From an uncultured Oscillibacter sp. (GTDB lineage Bacteria; Bacillota; Clostridia; Oscillospirales; Oscillospiraceae), in contig CAJUBX010000040.1 in the NCBI GenBank assembly GCA_910585165.1, positions 1-19,854 on the forward strand: 19,854 bases of DNA, given 5' to 3'. Shown piece by piece: positions 1 through 7,164 of this stretch. The notes below the pieces were generated by a model. The model saw only the letters and a list, made by a program, of their open reading frames with translations. It was not told where the DNA came from and searched no databases. The number at the start of each line of letters is the position of its first letter. The stretch's first letter is position 1. The translations under genes were made by a program, and so were the position numbers.

Positions 1-574
1 TGGCGTTGAAGGCGGCGGCGGTGTCCAGGGCGTGGCGCTCCAGCAGCTCCGGCCCGCCAAGGCCGGTGATGGCCGTGACGGAAAGGGCGACGCCGCACCG
101 GCGGACCTTTTGGCCCATCTCCACGATTTCCTCCGGGCCGTGGCCCTTGCGCATCCGGGAGAGCACCTCGCCGCTGCCGGACTCCAGGCCCATATAGACC
201 ATGGTCAGCCCCTTTTCCCGGAGGGTCCGCAGCTCCTCCTCCGTCCGGATGCGGATGGAGGAGGGGGAGGCGTAGCTGGTGACCTGGCGGCACTCGGGGA
301 ACAGCTCCCGGACGGTATCCAGTATGACGTAAAGCTCCTCCGCCCTGCGCACCAAGGCGTCGCCGTCGGCCAGAAAGACCTTTTCAATATGGCGGTAGAC
401 CTGCCGGGCGGTCCGGAAGTCCTCCAGCACCTCCTCCAGGGGGCGGACGGAGAAGCGCTTTTCCTTGTACATGCTGCAAAAGGCGCAGGTGTTGTGGCTG
501 CACCCGTAGGTCACCTGGACAATCAGGCTCCGGGCCTCGGAGGGGGGGCGGTATACGCTGCCGTAGTATCTCAT
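1..574 (-). CDS. Radical SAM protein, C-terminal part cut off by window edge
   Basis: The ATG at 574-572 overlaps the stop codon of the upstream aminotransferase (ATGA), and about 191 codons lie inside the window before it runs off the left edge. The reading begins MRYYGSVYRPPSEARSLIVQ. It contains a cysteine cluster at C25, C30 and C33 (GCSHNTCAFCSMYK), which would bind the 4Fe-4S cluster that reductively cleaves S-adenosylmethionine. The spacing is CX4CX2C rather than the classical CX3CX2C. Downstream are YMGLESGSGEVL, resembling the SAM-binding GLESGS segment seen in HemN/Elp3-like radical SAM enzymes, and SVTAITGLGG. From memory, a clostridial family of uncharacterised radical SAM proteins shares this same cysteine motif. 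The substrate is unknown. Translational coupling to the aminotransferase suggests co-expression but does not define the function. Confidence 0.85.
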   Translation of the reverse strand, partial: MRYYGSVYRPPSEARSLIVQVTYGCSHNTCAFCSMYKEKRFSVRPLEEVLEDFRTARQVYRHIEKVFLADGDALVRRAEELYVILDTVRELFPECRQVTSYASPSSIRIRTEEELRTLREKGLTMVYMGLESGSGEVLSRMRKGHGPEEIVEMGQKVRRCGVALSVTAITGLGGPELLERHALDTAAAFNA

Positions 575-1845
575 ACGCCCAGCTTCTCCAGGGCGGCCAG
601 TTTCACGCAGACGCAGAAGACGGCCATGGCCTGTTCCAGCTCCTCCACCGGGGGCAGGGAGGGCGCGATGCGGATGTTGCTGTCCCGGGGGTCCTTGCCG
701 TAGGGGAAGGTGGCCCCGGCGCCGGTCATGGTGACCCCCGCCTCTTTGCACAGGGACAGGGCCCGCTTCGCCGTGCCGGGCATGGCGTTGAAGGAGACGA
801 AGTAGCCGCCCTTGGGCCGCCGCCAGGAGGCGATGTCCAGGGGGGCGACCTCCCGGTCCAGGGCGGCGGTCACGGCGCGGAACTTGGGGGCCATAATGGC
901 GGCGTGCTTTTTCATCAGCTCCAGGGTGTGGGCCTTGTCCCGGAGGTAGAGAACGTGGCGCTGCTGGTTCACCTTGTCAAAGCTGATGACCTGGGGGGTG
1001 AGGACCTTCTCCATATAGGCCATGTTGGCCTCGGAACAGGCGAAGCAGCTGACGCCCGCGCCGGGGAGGGTGATTTTCGACGTGGAGGCGAACTCGAACA
1101 CCATGTCGGGATGCCCCGCCGCCTCGCAGACGGAAAGAATATCCGGGAAGGGCAGGTAGTCCCCCTCGAACTCGTGGACGCAGTAGGCGTTGTCCCACAT
1201 GATGGTGAAGTCCGGCGCGGCGGGGCACAGGGCCGCCAGGCGGCGGATAGTCTCCTCCGAATAGACGATCCCCTCGGGGTTGGAGTACTTGGGGACGCAC
1301 CAGACGCCCTTGACGGCGGGGTCCTTGACGGCGTCCTCCACCGCGTCCATGTCGGGGCCGTCCTCCGTCATGGGAATGGTGATCAGCGCAAAGCCGAAGG
1401 TCTCCGTGACCCGGAAGTGCCGGTCATAGCCGGGGGCGGGGCAGAGCCACTTGACGGTTTCCTCCTTACACCAGGGACGGGGGCTGTGGAGCAGGCCGTG
1501 GGTGTAGGCTTTGGCGATGGTGTCGTACATCAGCTGGAGGCTGGAGTTGCCGCCGGCAAACACCTGCTCCGGCTTGCAGCCCAGGATGTCCGCAAAGAGC
1601 CGCCGGGCGGCGGGGAGGCCCTTCATCTCGCCGTAGTTCCGCACGTCGGCGCCGTCGGAGACGTAGTCCTTGGGGTCCTGCATCAGGCCAAAAATATCGC
1701 TGACCAGGTCCAGCTGCTGTTTTCCGGGCTTGCCCCGGGCCATGTTCAAACTGAGGTTCCGGGCCTTCAGGGCGTCGAATTCCGCTTTCAGGCGGGCGTA
1801 TTCCTCTTTCCGCTCCGCCGGGGTAAGCTGGGCGTAAGGCTTCAT
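571..1845 (-). CDS. PLP-dependent aminotransferase, aspartate aminotransferase class Ic type
   Basis: The protein has 424 aa and is a fold-type I, PLP-dependent cytosolic aminotransferase. The N-terminal NMARGKPGKQQLDL (34-47) resembles the RGKPSPEQLDL signature of the class Ic aspartate aminotransferases (Asp_aminotransf, PF12897). PLP-site residues can be placed: N189 in YSNPEG, D218 in MWDNAY (pyridine nitrogen), K257 in ASTSK (Schiff base) and R392 in NIRIAPS (substrate carboxylate). The expected reaction is aspartate plus 2-oxoglutarate to oxaloacetate plus glutamate, but substrate range cannot be read from sequence. I chose the ATG at 1845-1843 because an AAGGATGG ribosome site lies just upstream and family homology begins there; an in-frame extension to 1914 would run through the promoter. 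The downstream radical SAM gene overlaps its stop codon. Confidence 0.88.
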   Translation of the reverse strand: MKPYAQLTPAERKEEYARLKAEFDALKARNLSLNMARGKPGKQQLDLVSDIFGLMQDPKDYVSDGADVRNYGEMKGLPAARRLFADILGCKPEQVFAGGNSSLQLMYDTIAKAYTHGLLHSPRPWCKEETVKWLCPAPGYDRHFRVTETFGFALITIPMTEDGPDMDAVEDAVKDPAVKGVWCVPKYSNPEGIVYSEETIRRLAALCPAAPDFTIMWDNAYCVHEFEGDYLPFPDILSVCEAAGHPDMVFEFASTSKITLPGAGVSCFACSEANMAYMEKVLTPQVISFDKVNQQRHVLYLRDKAHTLELMKKHAAIMAPKFRAVTAALDREVAPLDIASWRRPKGGYFVSFNAMPGTAKRALSLCKEAGVTMTGAGATFPYGKDPRDSNIRIAPSLPPVEELEQAMAVFCVCVKLAALEKLGV

Positions 1846-1885
1846 AAAAAATCCATCCTTTCTGCCATAGATTTCGTTACAGCCT

Positions 1886-1914
1886 AGTATAGCGAATCTC
1901 CCGGGCGGTTTCAA
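1886..1914 (-). promoter_or_regulatory. Sigma-A-type promoter of the aminotransferase gene
   Basis: On the minus strand TTGAAA (1914-1909) is followed by a 17-base spacer and TATACT (1891-1886), each one or two bases from consensus. Transcription would start near 1880, leaving a leader of about 35 bases before the ATG at 1845. It faces away from the spoIID promoter just to the right. Confidence 0.72.
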
Positions 1915-1939
1915 GCCCTATTTGCGGCGGCCGGCTCCG

Positions 1940-1968
1940 GCATATTTCCGCCCGCCGCCGCATAGGGT
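1940..1968 (+). promoter_or_regulatory. Sigma-E-type (mother-cell sporulation) promoter of spoIID
   Basis: GCATATT (1940-1946), a 14-base spacer and CATAGGGT (1961-1968) match the Bacillus/Clostridium sigma-E consensus (KMATATT, N14, CATACAHT), deviating only in two positions of the -10 box. The predicted start near 1975 lies about 33 bases upstream of the spoIID ATG. In B. subtilis spoIID is transcribed by sigma-E, so motif and gene agree. Sigma-A boxes are not apparent here. Confidence 0.75.
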
Positions 1969-2007
1969 GGAAGAACCCGCACCGTCCGCTGCAAAGGAGG
2001 AAGTCCC

Positions 2008-3036
2008 ATGAGGCAAAACAGGCAAAGCAGCCAGATCAGCCAGTCCATCGCCGTGTCGGCGCTTTTGCTGGCGGCGCTGTTTCTGCTGCCGCTTTTGGTG
2101 GTGGCTCCCTTCCGCTCGGCCCTTTTTGACCGGGAGGAGGCGGGGGAGGAGACGGAGGAAGCTCCGCCCTTTTCCGGCGGCGCTCTGGACGGGGCGCAGA
2201 CGCTGCGGGTGCTGGACGGGGAGGAGGTTCTGGAGATGGACCTTGGAACCTATCTGGTGGGGGTGGTCCGGGCGGAGATGCCAGCCTCCTTTGAGCTGGA
2301 AGCCCTGAAGGCCCAGGCGGTAGCCGCCCGGACCTACACGCTGTACAAGCTCCATTCCGGCGGGAACCACGGGGAGACCGCCGATATCTGCACAGACCAC
2401 ACCTGCTGCCAGGCCTACGCCGGGGAGGCCGCCGCCCGGGCCAGCTGGGGGGAGCAGGCCGGCGTTTACGAGGCCAAGGTGGAGGCGGCGGTGAAGGAGA
2501 CCGACGGCGAGGCGGTTCTCTACGGCGGCATGCCGATTCTGGCGGTGTTTCACTCGTCCTCCGCGGGGCTGACCCGGGCGGCGGGAGAGGTGTGGCTGAA
2601 CGACCTGCCCTACCTCCAGGCGGTAGCCTCCCCGGAGCAGGGGGACCGCATTCCAAACTACTACAGCCGTGAGGAGTTTACGGCGGAAGAGCTGAAAGAC
2701 AAGCTCCTGGCGGCTTTCCCGGGCGCGGACCTCTCCGGCGGCATGGAGGGCTGGCTCAAGGACCCCGCCGCCGACAGCGCCGGAAGCGTGGGCACGGTCT
2801 CGGTGGGCGGCGTGACGGCGAAGGGAACCCAGGTGCGCTCGGCCCTGGGGCTCCGTTCCGCCTGCTTCACCTGGGAAGTTCAGGAGGGGAAAATGGTTTT
2901 TTTCGTCACCGGCTACGGCCACGGCGTGGGCCTGAGCCAGTACGGGGCCAGCGCCATGGCGGCGGCGGGAGCGGATTACCGGGAGATTTTGACCCATTAT
3001 TATACCGGCGTCACCGTGGAGGCCTGGAGGGATTGA
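2008..3036 (+). CDS. spoIID: Stage II sporulation protein D, peptidoglycan lytic transglycosylase
   Basis: The protein has 342 aa. SpoIID is the membrane-anchored lytic transglycosylase of the DMP engulfment machine (SpoIID, SpoIIM, SpoIIP); it acts in the mother cell and cleaves glycan strands denuded by SpoIIP. An N-terminal membrane anchor spans about residues 13-35. The SpoIID domain starts near residue 65 with LRVLDGEEVLEMDLGTYLVG. E90 in VVRAEMP corresponds to the catalytic glutamate (E88 in B. subtilis). H121, C128, H131, C133 and C134 form a Cys/His cluster like the zinc site reported for a clostridial SpoIID. The C-terminal FFVTGYGHGVGLSQYGA is the family signature. The ATG at 2008 has AAAGGAGG seven bases upstream. 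SpoIIM and SpoIIP are not in this window. Confidence 0.95.
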   Translation: MRQNRQSSQISQSIAVSALLLAALFLLPLLVVAPFRSALFDREEAGEETEEAPPFSGGALDGAQTLRVLDGEEVLEMDLGTYLVGVVRAEMPASFELEALKAQAVAARTYTLYKLHSGGNHGETADICTDHTCCQAYAGEAAARASWGEQAGVYEAKVEAAVKETDGEAVLYGGMPILAVFHSSSAGLTRAAGEVWLNDLPYLQAVASPEQGDRIPNYYSREEFTAEELKDKLLAAFPGADLSGGMEGWLKDPAADSAGSVGTVSVGGVTAKGTQVRSALGLRSACFTWEVQEGKMVFFVTGYGHGVGLSQYGASAMAAAGADYREILTHYYTGVTVEAWRD

Positions 3037-3053
3037 CCCCCCTCCGCCCTCTG

Positions 3054-3126
3054 CGCCGCTTTGGCGGCGTTCAACTGGGTTTCTCAGAGCAAACGGACGG
3101 CCACCCGGTATGGGCAGCCGTCCGTT
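3054..3126. terminator. Two hairpins between convergent genes, possible terminators
   Basis: After the spoIID stop there are two inverted repeats. The first is CGCCGC-TTTG-GCGGCG (3054-3069). The second is a perfect 10-bp stem, AACGGACGGC (3092-3101) with GCCGTCCGTT (3117-3126), around a 15-base loop. Neither is followed by a real T-run on either strand, so these are weak candidates for intrinsic termination of spoIID from the left and the TIGR04076 gene from the right. Confidence 0.45.
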
Positions 3127-3146
3127 GAGCGCGAAGCCAGGACATC

Positions 3147-3539
3147 TTATTCGTAATCAATCCGCTCAATTTTAAAAACGACGGGGCGGGTGCCGTCGGA
3201 ACAGCAGGCAATCATGGCGTTTTCCTCTTTCATCCAGCCCCGCATAATGGAACCGCCCTGCAGCCCTGTGTAGATGTATCTTGAAATTGCATCCCAAAGC
3301 TCCGAGCAGAAGGGCATTTTCGGCCCGCCTGCCACCGAATCCGGATTGCCGCTGGTCTTGGTCAGCGTGTTCAGTCCGCAATGCCAAAAATCATCGCGTT
3401 CACCGTCTCGGTAAAAGACAAATTCGTCGCCCACGTTATAGCAGGGACAGGCTCCGGCGGCGGGGTCCATGCAGAACCGCTCCTGCAATTCAGGATACAG
3501 CTTTTTATCAATCACGGTCAGCTTTACCTTGTGCTTCAT
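3147..3539 (-). CDS. TIGR04076 family protein, function unknown
   Basis: A small soluble protein of 130 aa beginning MKHKVKLTVIDKKLYPELQE. The layout (a KVKLTVI-type start, cysteines at 23, 31 and 33, VGDEFVFYRDG, and a C-terminal MIACCSDGTRPVVFKIERID) matches what I recall of the TIGR04076 family in Clostridia and other anaerobes. It has seven cysteines (23, 31, 33, 54, 78, 112, 113), which hints at metal or Fe-S binding or redox activity, but no function is established. I chose the ATG at 3539-3537 because AAAGGAGG lies seven bases upstream; an in-frame ATG 33 bases further up has no such site. It is transcribed from its own promoter and looks monocistronic, convergent with spoIID. Confidence 0.82.
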   Translation of the reverse strand: MKHKVKLTVIDKKLYPELQERFCMDPAAGACPCYNVGDEFVFYRDGERDDFWHCGLNTLTKTSGNPDSVAGGPKMPFCSELWDAISRYIYTGLQGGSIMRGWMKEENAMIACCSDGTRPVVFKIERIDYE

Positions 3540-3571
3540 TGCAATGCCTCCTTTAATTTCATGCTGCAACA

Positions 3572-3600
3572 ATTATAGCATGTTCCCTTGCGGACATCAA
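3572..3600 (-). promoter_or_regulatory. Sigma-A promoter of the TIGR04076 gene
   Basis: On the minus strand TTGATG (3600-3595), a 17-base spacer and a perfect TATAAT (3577-3572). The start would be near 3565, about 25 bases before the ATG. Confidence 0.75.
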
Positions 3601-3686
3601 GCCGCAACGCACAACGCATAAACAGGAGGCGTGCCGGCGCAAAAAGTAATACCGGTAGGCAATATTAACGCCTGCCGACGGCGGGC

Positions 3687-3716
3687 TTTACAAAACCCGC
3701 TTGGGTGTGATAAAAT
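3687..3716 (+). promoter_or_regulatory. Sigma-A promoter of the exported stalk-domain protein, overlapping an inverted repeat
   Basis: TTTACA (3687-3692), 18-base spacer, TAAAAT (3711-3716), each one base from consensus. The -35 box sits inside the imperfect palindrome GCGGG-N10-CCCGC (3681-3700), which could be a repressor operator or a chance hairpin. The start would be about 35 bases upstream of the ATG at 3758. Confidence 0.6.
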
Positions 3717-3757
3717 AAAACCGTTTTCATCCGATTTTACGAAGGGGGGGCCGGCTT

Positions 3758-4915
3758 ATGAAACGGCGGGCGGCATTGGCGCTTTGTCTTGTGCTGGCGT
3801 TCCGGCTCTCCCTCCCCCCGGCCCGGGCGGAGGACCGGGTCTTCTTCACCGCCGCAGACGCCTATGTCCTGCCGCTGTCGGACGATACCATGCCCTTTTG
3901 GAGCGGCGGCTATATCTATATTGCCAGCTCCGTCTTCACCGGCGCGGCCCGGGAGTCCCTGGGCGTGTCCCAGGTGCTGGACAGCGGGCAGGAGTGGGTG
4001 GTCCTTTACAGCGGCAGCGGCGGAAGGTCCCTGACCTTCAACCTCTCCGACAGCTATGCCCTTGACAATGCCAGCAACGCCTATTACCCCGGGGCCCTCC
4101 GGCGGAACGGGACGGTATTTGTGCCCGCCAGCACCGTCTCCCGGTATTTCGGCCTGGACTATTCGGTCATTCAGGTGGAGCGGGGCAGTCTGGTCTGGGT
4201 CCGACAGCCGGGATATAACATGCCGGACAAGCTGTTTGCCGACGCGGCGCAGTATTCCATGGAGTCCGTTTACTCCGACTATATCCGGGCCAAGGAGGAC
4301 CCTGCCGGGGGCGGGGCCCCCGGCGGGAACGCCCTTCCATCCGCCCCGGCGGGGACGCAGGACCCCGCCGCCGGGCTGGAGGGAAAGCGGGTCGCCCTGT
4401 GCCTGAAGGCGGGGAGCGACGCGGCCTCCATGGCGGACGCATTGGCCGCTTATAATGCCGGGGCCGCCTTTTTCTTCACGCCGGAGGAGATGGAGCGGCA
4501 GGGGGGGACCCTCCGCCGCCTCACGGCCCAGGGACAGGGCGTGGGCATTCTGGCGGACGCCGGAGACCCGGACCGGACCGTGGCGGAACAGCTGGAGGCG
4601 GGAAACGCCGCCCTCTGCCGGGCTGCCTGCGCCAAGACGCGCCTGGCCTATATACAGGGCGGAGGCCCTCAGGACCTTCAAAGCGCGGAGGAGGCGGGCT
4701 TCCGCTGCCTCCGGCCGGAGCTGGACCGGAGCGAAAAGCCCCTGCGGAGCGCCTCCGACGCCCAGGGCCTGGTTCTGCGGCTGAGCGCCTGGCGGGGAGA
4801 CGCCGCCGTCTGGCTGGGGGACTCCGCCGGCCCGGCGGGGCTGCGGGCCTTCCTCTCCGCCGCCGCAGAGGCGGGGGGAACCTGCACGGCCTACCGGGAA
4901 GTGGGCCTGGGGTGA
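3758..4915 (+). CDS. Exported protein: copper-amine-oxidase-like stalk domain plus degenerate NodB-like domain
   Basis: The protein has 385 aa. Residues 1-24 form a signal peptide (MKRR, hydrophobic stretch, cleavage after ARA), so it is secreted or surface-associated. Residues 25-150 resemble the copper amine oxidase N-terminal (stalk) domain often found in clostridial surface proteins (RRNGTVFVPASTVSRYFGLD). A Gly/Pro/Ala-rich linker covers about 181-208. Residues 209-300 follow the outline of a polysaccharide deacetylase (NodB) fold: VALCLK strand, GAAFFFTPEEM, LRRLTAQGQGVGI, AEQLEAGNAAL. The catalytic DD pair, the HxxxH metal motif and the RPPYG loop are all replaced, so deacetylase activity is unlikely. 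AAGGGGGG precedes the ATG. The downstream two-component genes and HtrA suggest an envelope role. The fold assignment of the C-terminal half is by eye. Confidence 0.72.
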   Translation: MKRRAALALCLVLAFRLSLPPARAEDRVFFTAADAYVLPLSDDTMPFWSGGYIYIASSVFTGAARESLGVSQVLDSGQEWVVLYSGSGGRSLTFNLSDSYALDNASNAYYPGALRRNGTVFVPASTVSRYFGLDYSVIQVERGSLVWVRQPGYNMPDKLFADAAQYSMESVYSDYIRAKEDPAGGGAPGGNALPSAPAGTQDPAAGLEGKRVALCLKAGSDAASMADALAAYNAGAAFFFTPEEMERQGGTLRRLTAQGQGVGILADAGDPDRTVAEQLEAGNAALCRAACAKTRLAYIQGGGPQDLQSAEEAGFRCLRPELDRSEKPLRSASDAQGLVLRLSAWRGDAAVWLGDSAGPAGLRAFLSAAAEAGGTCTAYREVGLG

Positions 4916-4931
4916 GGAAGCCCCCGGAATC

Positions 4932-4973
4932 TTTACAGAAAATTCAACAACCTTATGCCGCGAAGGGTATAAT
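4932..4973 (+). promoter_or_regulatory. Promoter of the response regulator operon with direct repeats overlapping a weak -35
   Basis: A perfect TATAAT lies at 4968-4973, but no good -35 box exists 16-18 bases upstream (best TCAACA at 4944-4949). TTTACA (4932-4937) and TTCAAC (4943-4948) are spaced 11 bases apart, the helical-turn spacing of direct repeats bound by OmpR/PhoP-type regulators. This suggests an activator-dependent, possibly autoregulated promoter. The start near 4980 would give a leader of about 30 bases. Confidence 0.5.
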
Positions 4974-5011
4974 AAAAAACAAAAGATTTGAAAAACTTGG
5001 GAGGGTCCGCC

Positions 5012-5707
5012 ATGGGACGCAACATTTTAGTGGTCGAGGACGACCGGAATATCTCCGATCTCATCCACATGTACCTGGTGAAGGAGGGGTTTGACGTCCG
5101 CACCGCCGGGGACGGAGGAAAGGCCATTGAGGAATTTCAGCGGGCCGTGCCGGACCTGATTCTCCTGGACATCATGCTGCCCGTGATGGACGGCTGGGCC
5201 GTCTGCGCCAAAATCCGGGAGACCTCCCAGGTGCCCATCATCATGCTCACCGCCAAGAGCGAGGTGTTCGACCGCATTCAGGGCCTGGAGATGGGGGCGG
5301 ACGACTACATCGTCAAGCCCTTTGAGATGAAGGAGCTCATCGCCCGGATCAACGCCGTCCTCCGCCGGACGGAGATTCCCAACGACACCAGCAAAAAGCT
5401 GGCCTTTGACAAGCTGGTGATCAATCTGGACTCCTATGAGCTCATCGTGGACGGGAAGAAAATCGACACCCCCCCCAAGGAGCTGGAGCTTCTCTACCAC
5501 CTGGCCGCCACGCCCAACCGGGTCTATACCCGGAACCAGCTTCTGGACGAGGTGTGGGGCTTTGACTACTTCGGCGACAGCCGGACGGTGGACGTACACA
5601 TCAAGCGCCTGCGGGAAAAGGTGGAGGGCGTCAGCGCCAAGTGGGCGCTGAAAACAGTCTGGGGCGTGGGCTACAAATTTGAGCTGACGGAGAAGGCGGA
5701 GGGATGA
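5012..5707 (+). CDS. OmpR/PhoB-family response regulator
   Basis: The protein has 231 aa and normal two-domain length. Receiver domain about 4-118: acidic pocket E9/D10/D11 (VVEDD), phospho-acceptor D53 in LLDIMLP, T80 in MLTAKSE, K102 in YIVKPFE. Winged-helix DNA-binding domain about 130-228: PPKELELLYHLA, the RTVDVHIKRLREK recognition helix and TVWGVGYKFE wing. All phosphotransfer residues are present. I chose the ATG at 5012 because GGGAGGG lies a few bases upstream and the receiver strand begins there; a TTG 24 bases earlier is less likely. The gene overlaps the downstream kinase by 4 bases (ATGA). The closest named subgroup by eye is the PhoP/YycF/ResD type, but no specific orthologue can be named. 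Confidence 0.92.
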   Translation: MGRNILVVEDDRNISDLIHMYLVKEGFDVRTAGDGGKAIEEFQRAVPDLILLDIMLPVMDGWAVCAKIRETSQVPIIMLTAKSEVFDRIQGLEMGADDYIVKPFEMKELIARINAVLRRTEIPNDTSKKLAFDKLVINLDSYELIVDGKKIDTPPKELELLYHLAATPNRVYTRNQLLDEVWGFDYFGDSRTVDVHIKRLREKVEGVSAKWALKTVWGVGYKFELTEKAEG

Positions 5708-7158
5708 AGCGCTTCCGGGAACAGGCGAGGGGCCTTTATTGGAACCAGCTCTGCGTCACCGCCGGCATGGTGCTTTTGACGCTGTGCCTGCTGGGAGTGT
5801 CCTTCTTTTCCTTGAGCTACAACTATGCCCGGGGCCGGCAGGGGGAGGAGATCGCCGCCAAGGCCCGGGTCATGAGCCAGCTCTCCCTGAGCTATTTGGA
5901 GAGCGGGCGGTATCTGGACATGGAGGACCTCCAGGACGACCTGGATTTCCAGCGCCTGGCCGGCTTCGCCGCCATTGTCTCCGACGTCCACTTCATGATC
6001 TGCGACACGGAGGGCCATGTCCTTCTCTCCACGGACAAGACCCTGGACGGGAAAACCGTCACCGTACCCCCTGAGCGGACGGCGAGGATTATGGAGCGGG
6101 GGCACGCCTCCTGGCGGGACGACTTCGGGGGGCTGTACCCCCAAAAGCGGTTTTCCGTGGGCGTGGCCTCCGTGAACCCCGTTACGGCGGAGAAGGTGGG
6201 GGAGGTGGTGGCGGTGTCCACCATGGCTTCCCTGGACTCCATGTGGCAGGGCTTTATCGGCCTCTTTTTCATGACGGCCTTTGTGGTGCTGATGATCGCC
6301 TTCATGGCCTCCTCCGTCACGGCCATGCGGCAGGTGAAGCCCATCCGGGAGATGGTGGAGGCCACCCGGCGCTACGCCGAGGGGGACTTTGACATCCGCA
6401 TGAACGACTACGGCCGCAGCGACGAGGTGGGGGAGCTGGCCGCCTCCTTCAACGCCATGGCGGAGTCCCTCCAGCAGACGGAGCGGCAGCGGCGGGAATT
6501 CATTGCCAACATCTCCCATGAGCTGAAAACCCCCATGACCACCATCGCCGGGTATACCGACGCCATTTTGGACGGGGCCATTCCCCCGGAGAGCGAGAAG
6601 CAGTACCTCCAGATCATCTCCGGGGAGAGCCGCCGCCTCAGCAGGCTCGTGCGGCGGATGCTGGACGTGAGCCAGCTCCAGGCCATCGATCCCCTGCGGA
6701 GCGGAGCCCATTTCGACCTTTGCGAGAGCATGCGCCGGGTGCTGATTTCCATGGAGAAGAAAATCACCGACCGGGAGCTGGACGTGGAGGCCGACATCCC
6801 CGAGGGACCCATCCTGGTCCTGGGGGACAACGATTTGATTACCCAGGTGATTTACAACCTGCTGGAAAACGCGGCCAAGTTCGCCTACAAGGGCTCCACC
6901 CTCTACCTGGGCCTGACCCTTCGGGACGGCCGGGCCCGGGTGATGGTGCGCAACTGCGGGGATACCATTCCCGCGGAGGAGCTGCCGCTGCTGTTCGAGC
7001 GGTTCCATAAAAGCGACAAGTCCCGCAGCGAGGACAAGGACGGCGTTGGCCTGGGGCTCTACATTGTCAAGACGATTTTGGAGCAGCACAAGGAGAAGAT
7101 CAACGTCACCAGCGAAAGCGGCGTGACCACGTTCTCCTTCTCGCTGACCACGGAGTGA
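5704..7158 (+). CDS. Membrane sensor histidine kinase, partner of the upstream regulator
   Basis: The protein has 484 aa. TM1 is about residues 17-38, an extracytoplasmic sensor region about 40-178, TM2 about 183-205, HAMP about 206-258, HisKA with phospho-acceptor H272 (NISHELKTPMTTIAGY), and a HATPase_c domain with N-box N385/N389 (NLLENAAKF), F-box LFERFHKSDKSRS and G2 box GVGLGLYIVK (447-456). The G1 position reads RNCGDTIP, with N417 where many kinases have Asp. The architecture is that of a classical envelope-sensing kinase of the PhoR/WalK type, with a sensor region of about 140 residues that could be PAS-like. Start and stop overlap the regulator gene, so the two are translationally coupled. 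Confidence 0.92.
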   Translation: MKRFREQARGLYWNQLCVTAGMVLLTLCLLGVSFFSLSYNYARGRQGEEIAAKARVMSQLSLSYLESGRYLDMEDLQDDLDFQRLAGFAAIVSDVHFMICDTEGHVLLSTDKTLDGKTVTVPPERTARIMERGHASWRDDFGGLYPQKRFSVGVASVNPVTAEKVGEVVAVSTMASLDSMWQGFIGLFFMTAFVVLMIAFMASSVTAMRQVKPIREMVEATRRYAEGDFDIRMNDYGRSDEVGELAASFNAMAESLQQTERQRREFIANISHELKTPMTTIAGYTDAILDGAIPPESEKQYLQIISGESRRLSRLVRRMLDVSQLQAIDPLRSGAHFDLCESMRRVLISMEKKITDRELDVEADIPEGPILVLGDNDLITQVIYNLLENAAKFAYKGSTLYLGLTLRDGRARVMVRNCGDTIPAEELPLLFERFHKSDKSRSEDKDGVGLGLYIVKTILEQHKEKINVTSESGVTTFSFSLTTE

Positions 7159-7164
7159 GGGAGC

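Noticed and set aside
3631..4065. Plus-strand open frame from a GTG at 3631 after AGGAGG
   Set aside because: The ribosome site is only one base from the GTG, the frame crosses the predicted promoter and then runs out of frame through the stalk-domain gene, with low-complexity composition.
5671..7089. Long antisense frames, for example 5671-7089 minus, 15343-16983 plus and 17021-18436 plus
   Set aside because: They lie opposite well-recognised genes (kinase, RF3, NAPRTase), show Gly/His/Pro/Leu-rich composition typical of GC-rich antisense frames, and match no family.
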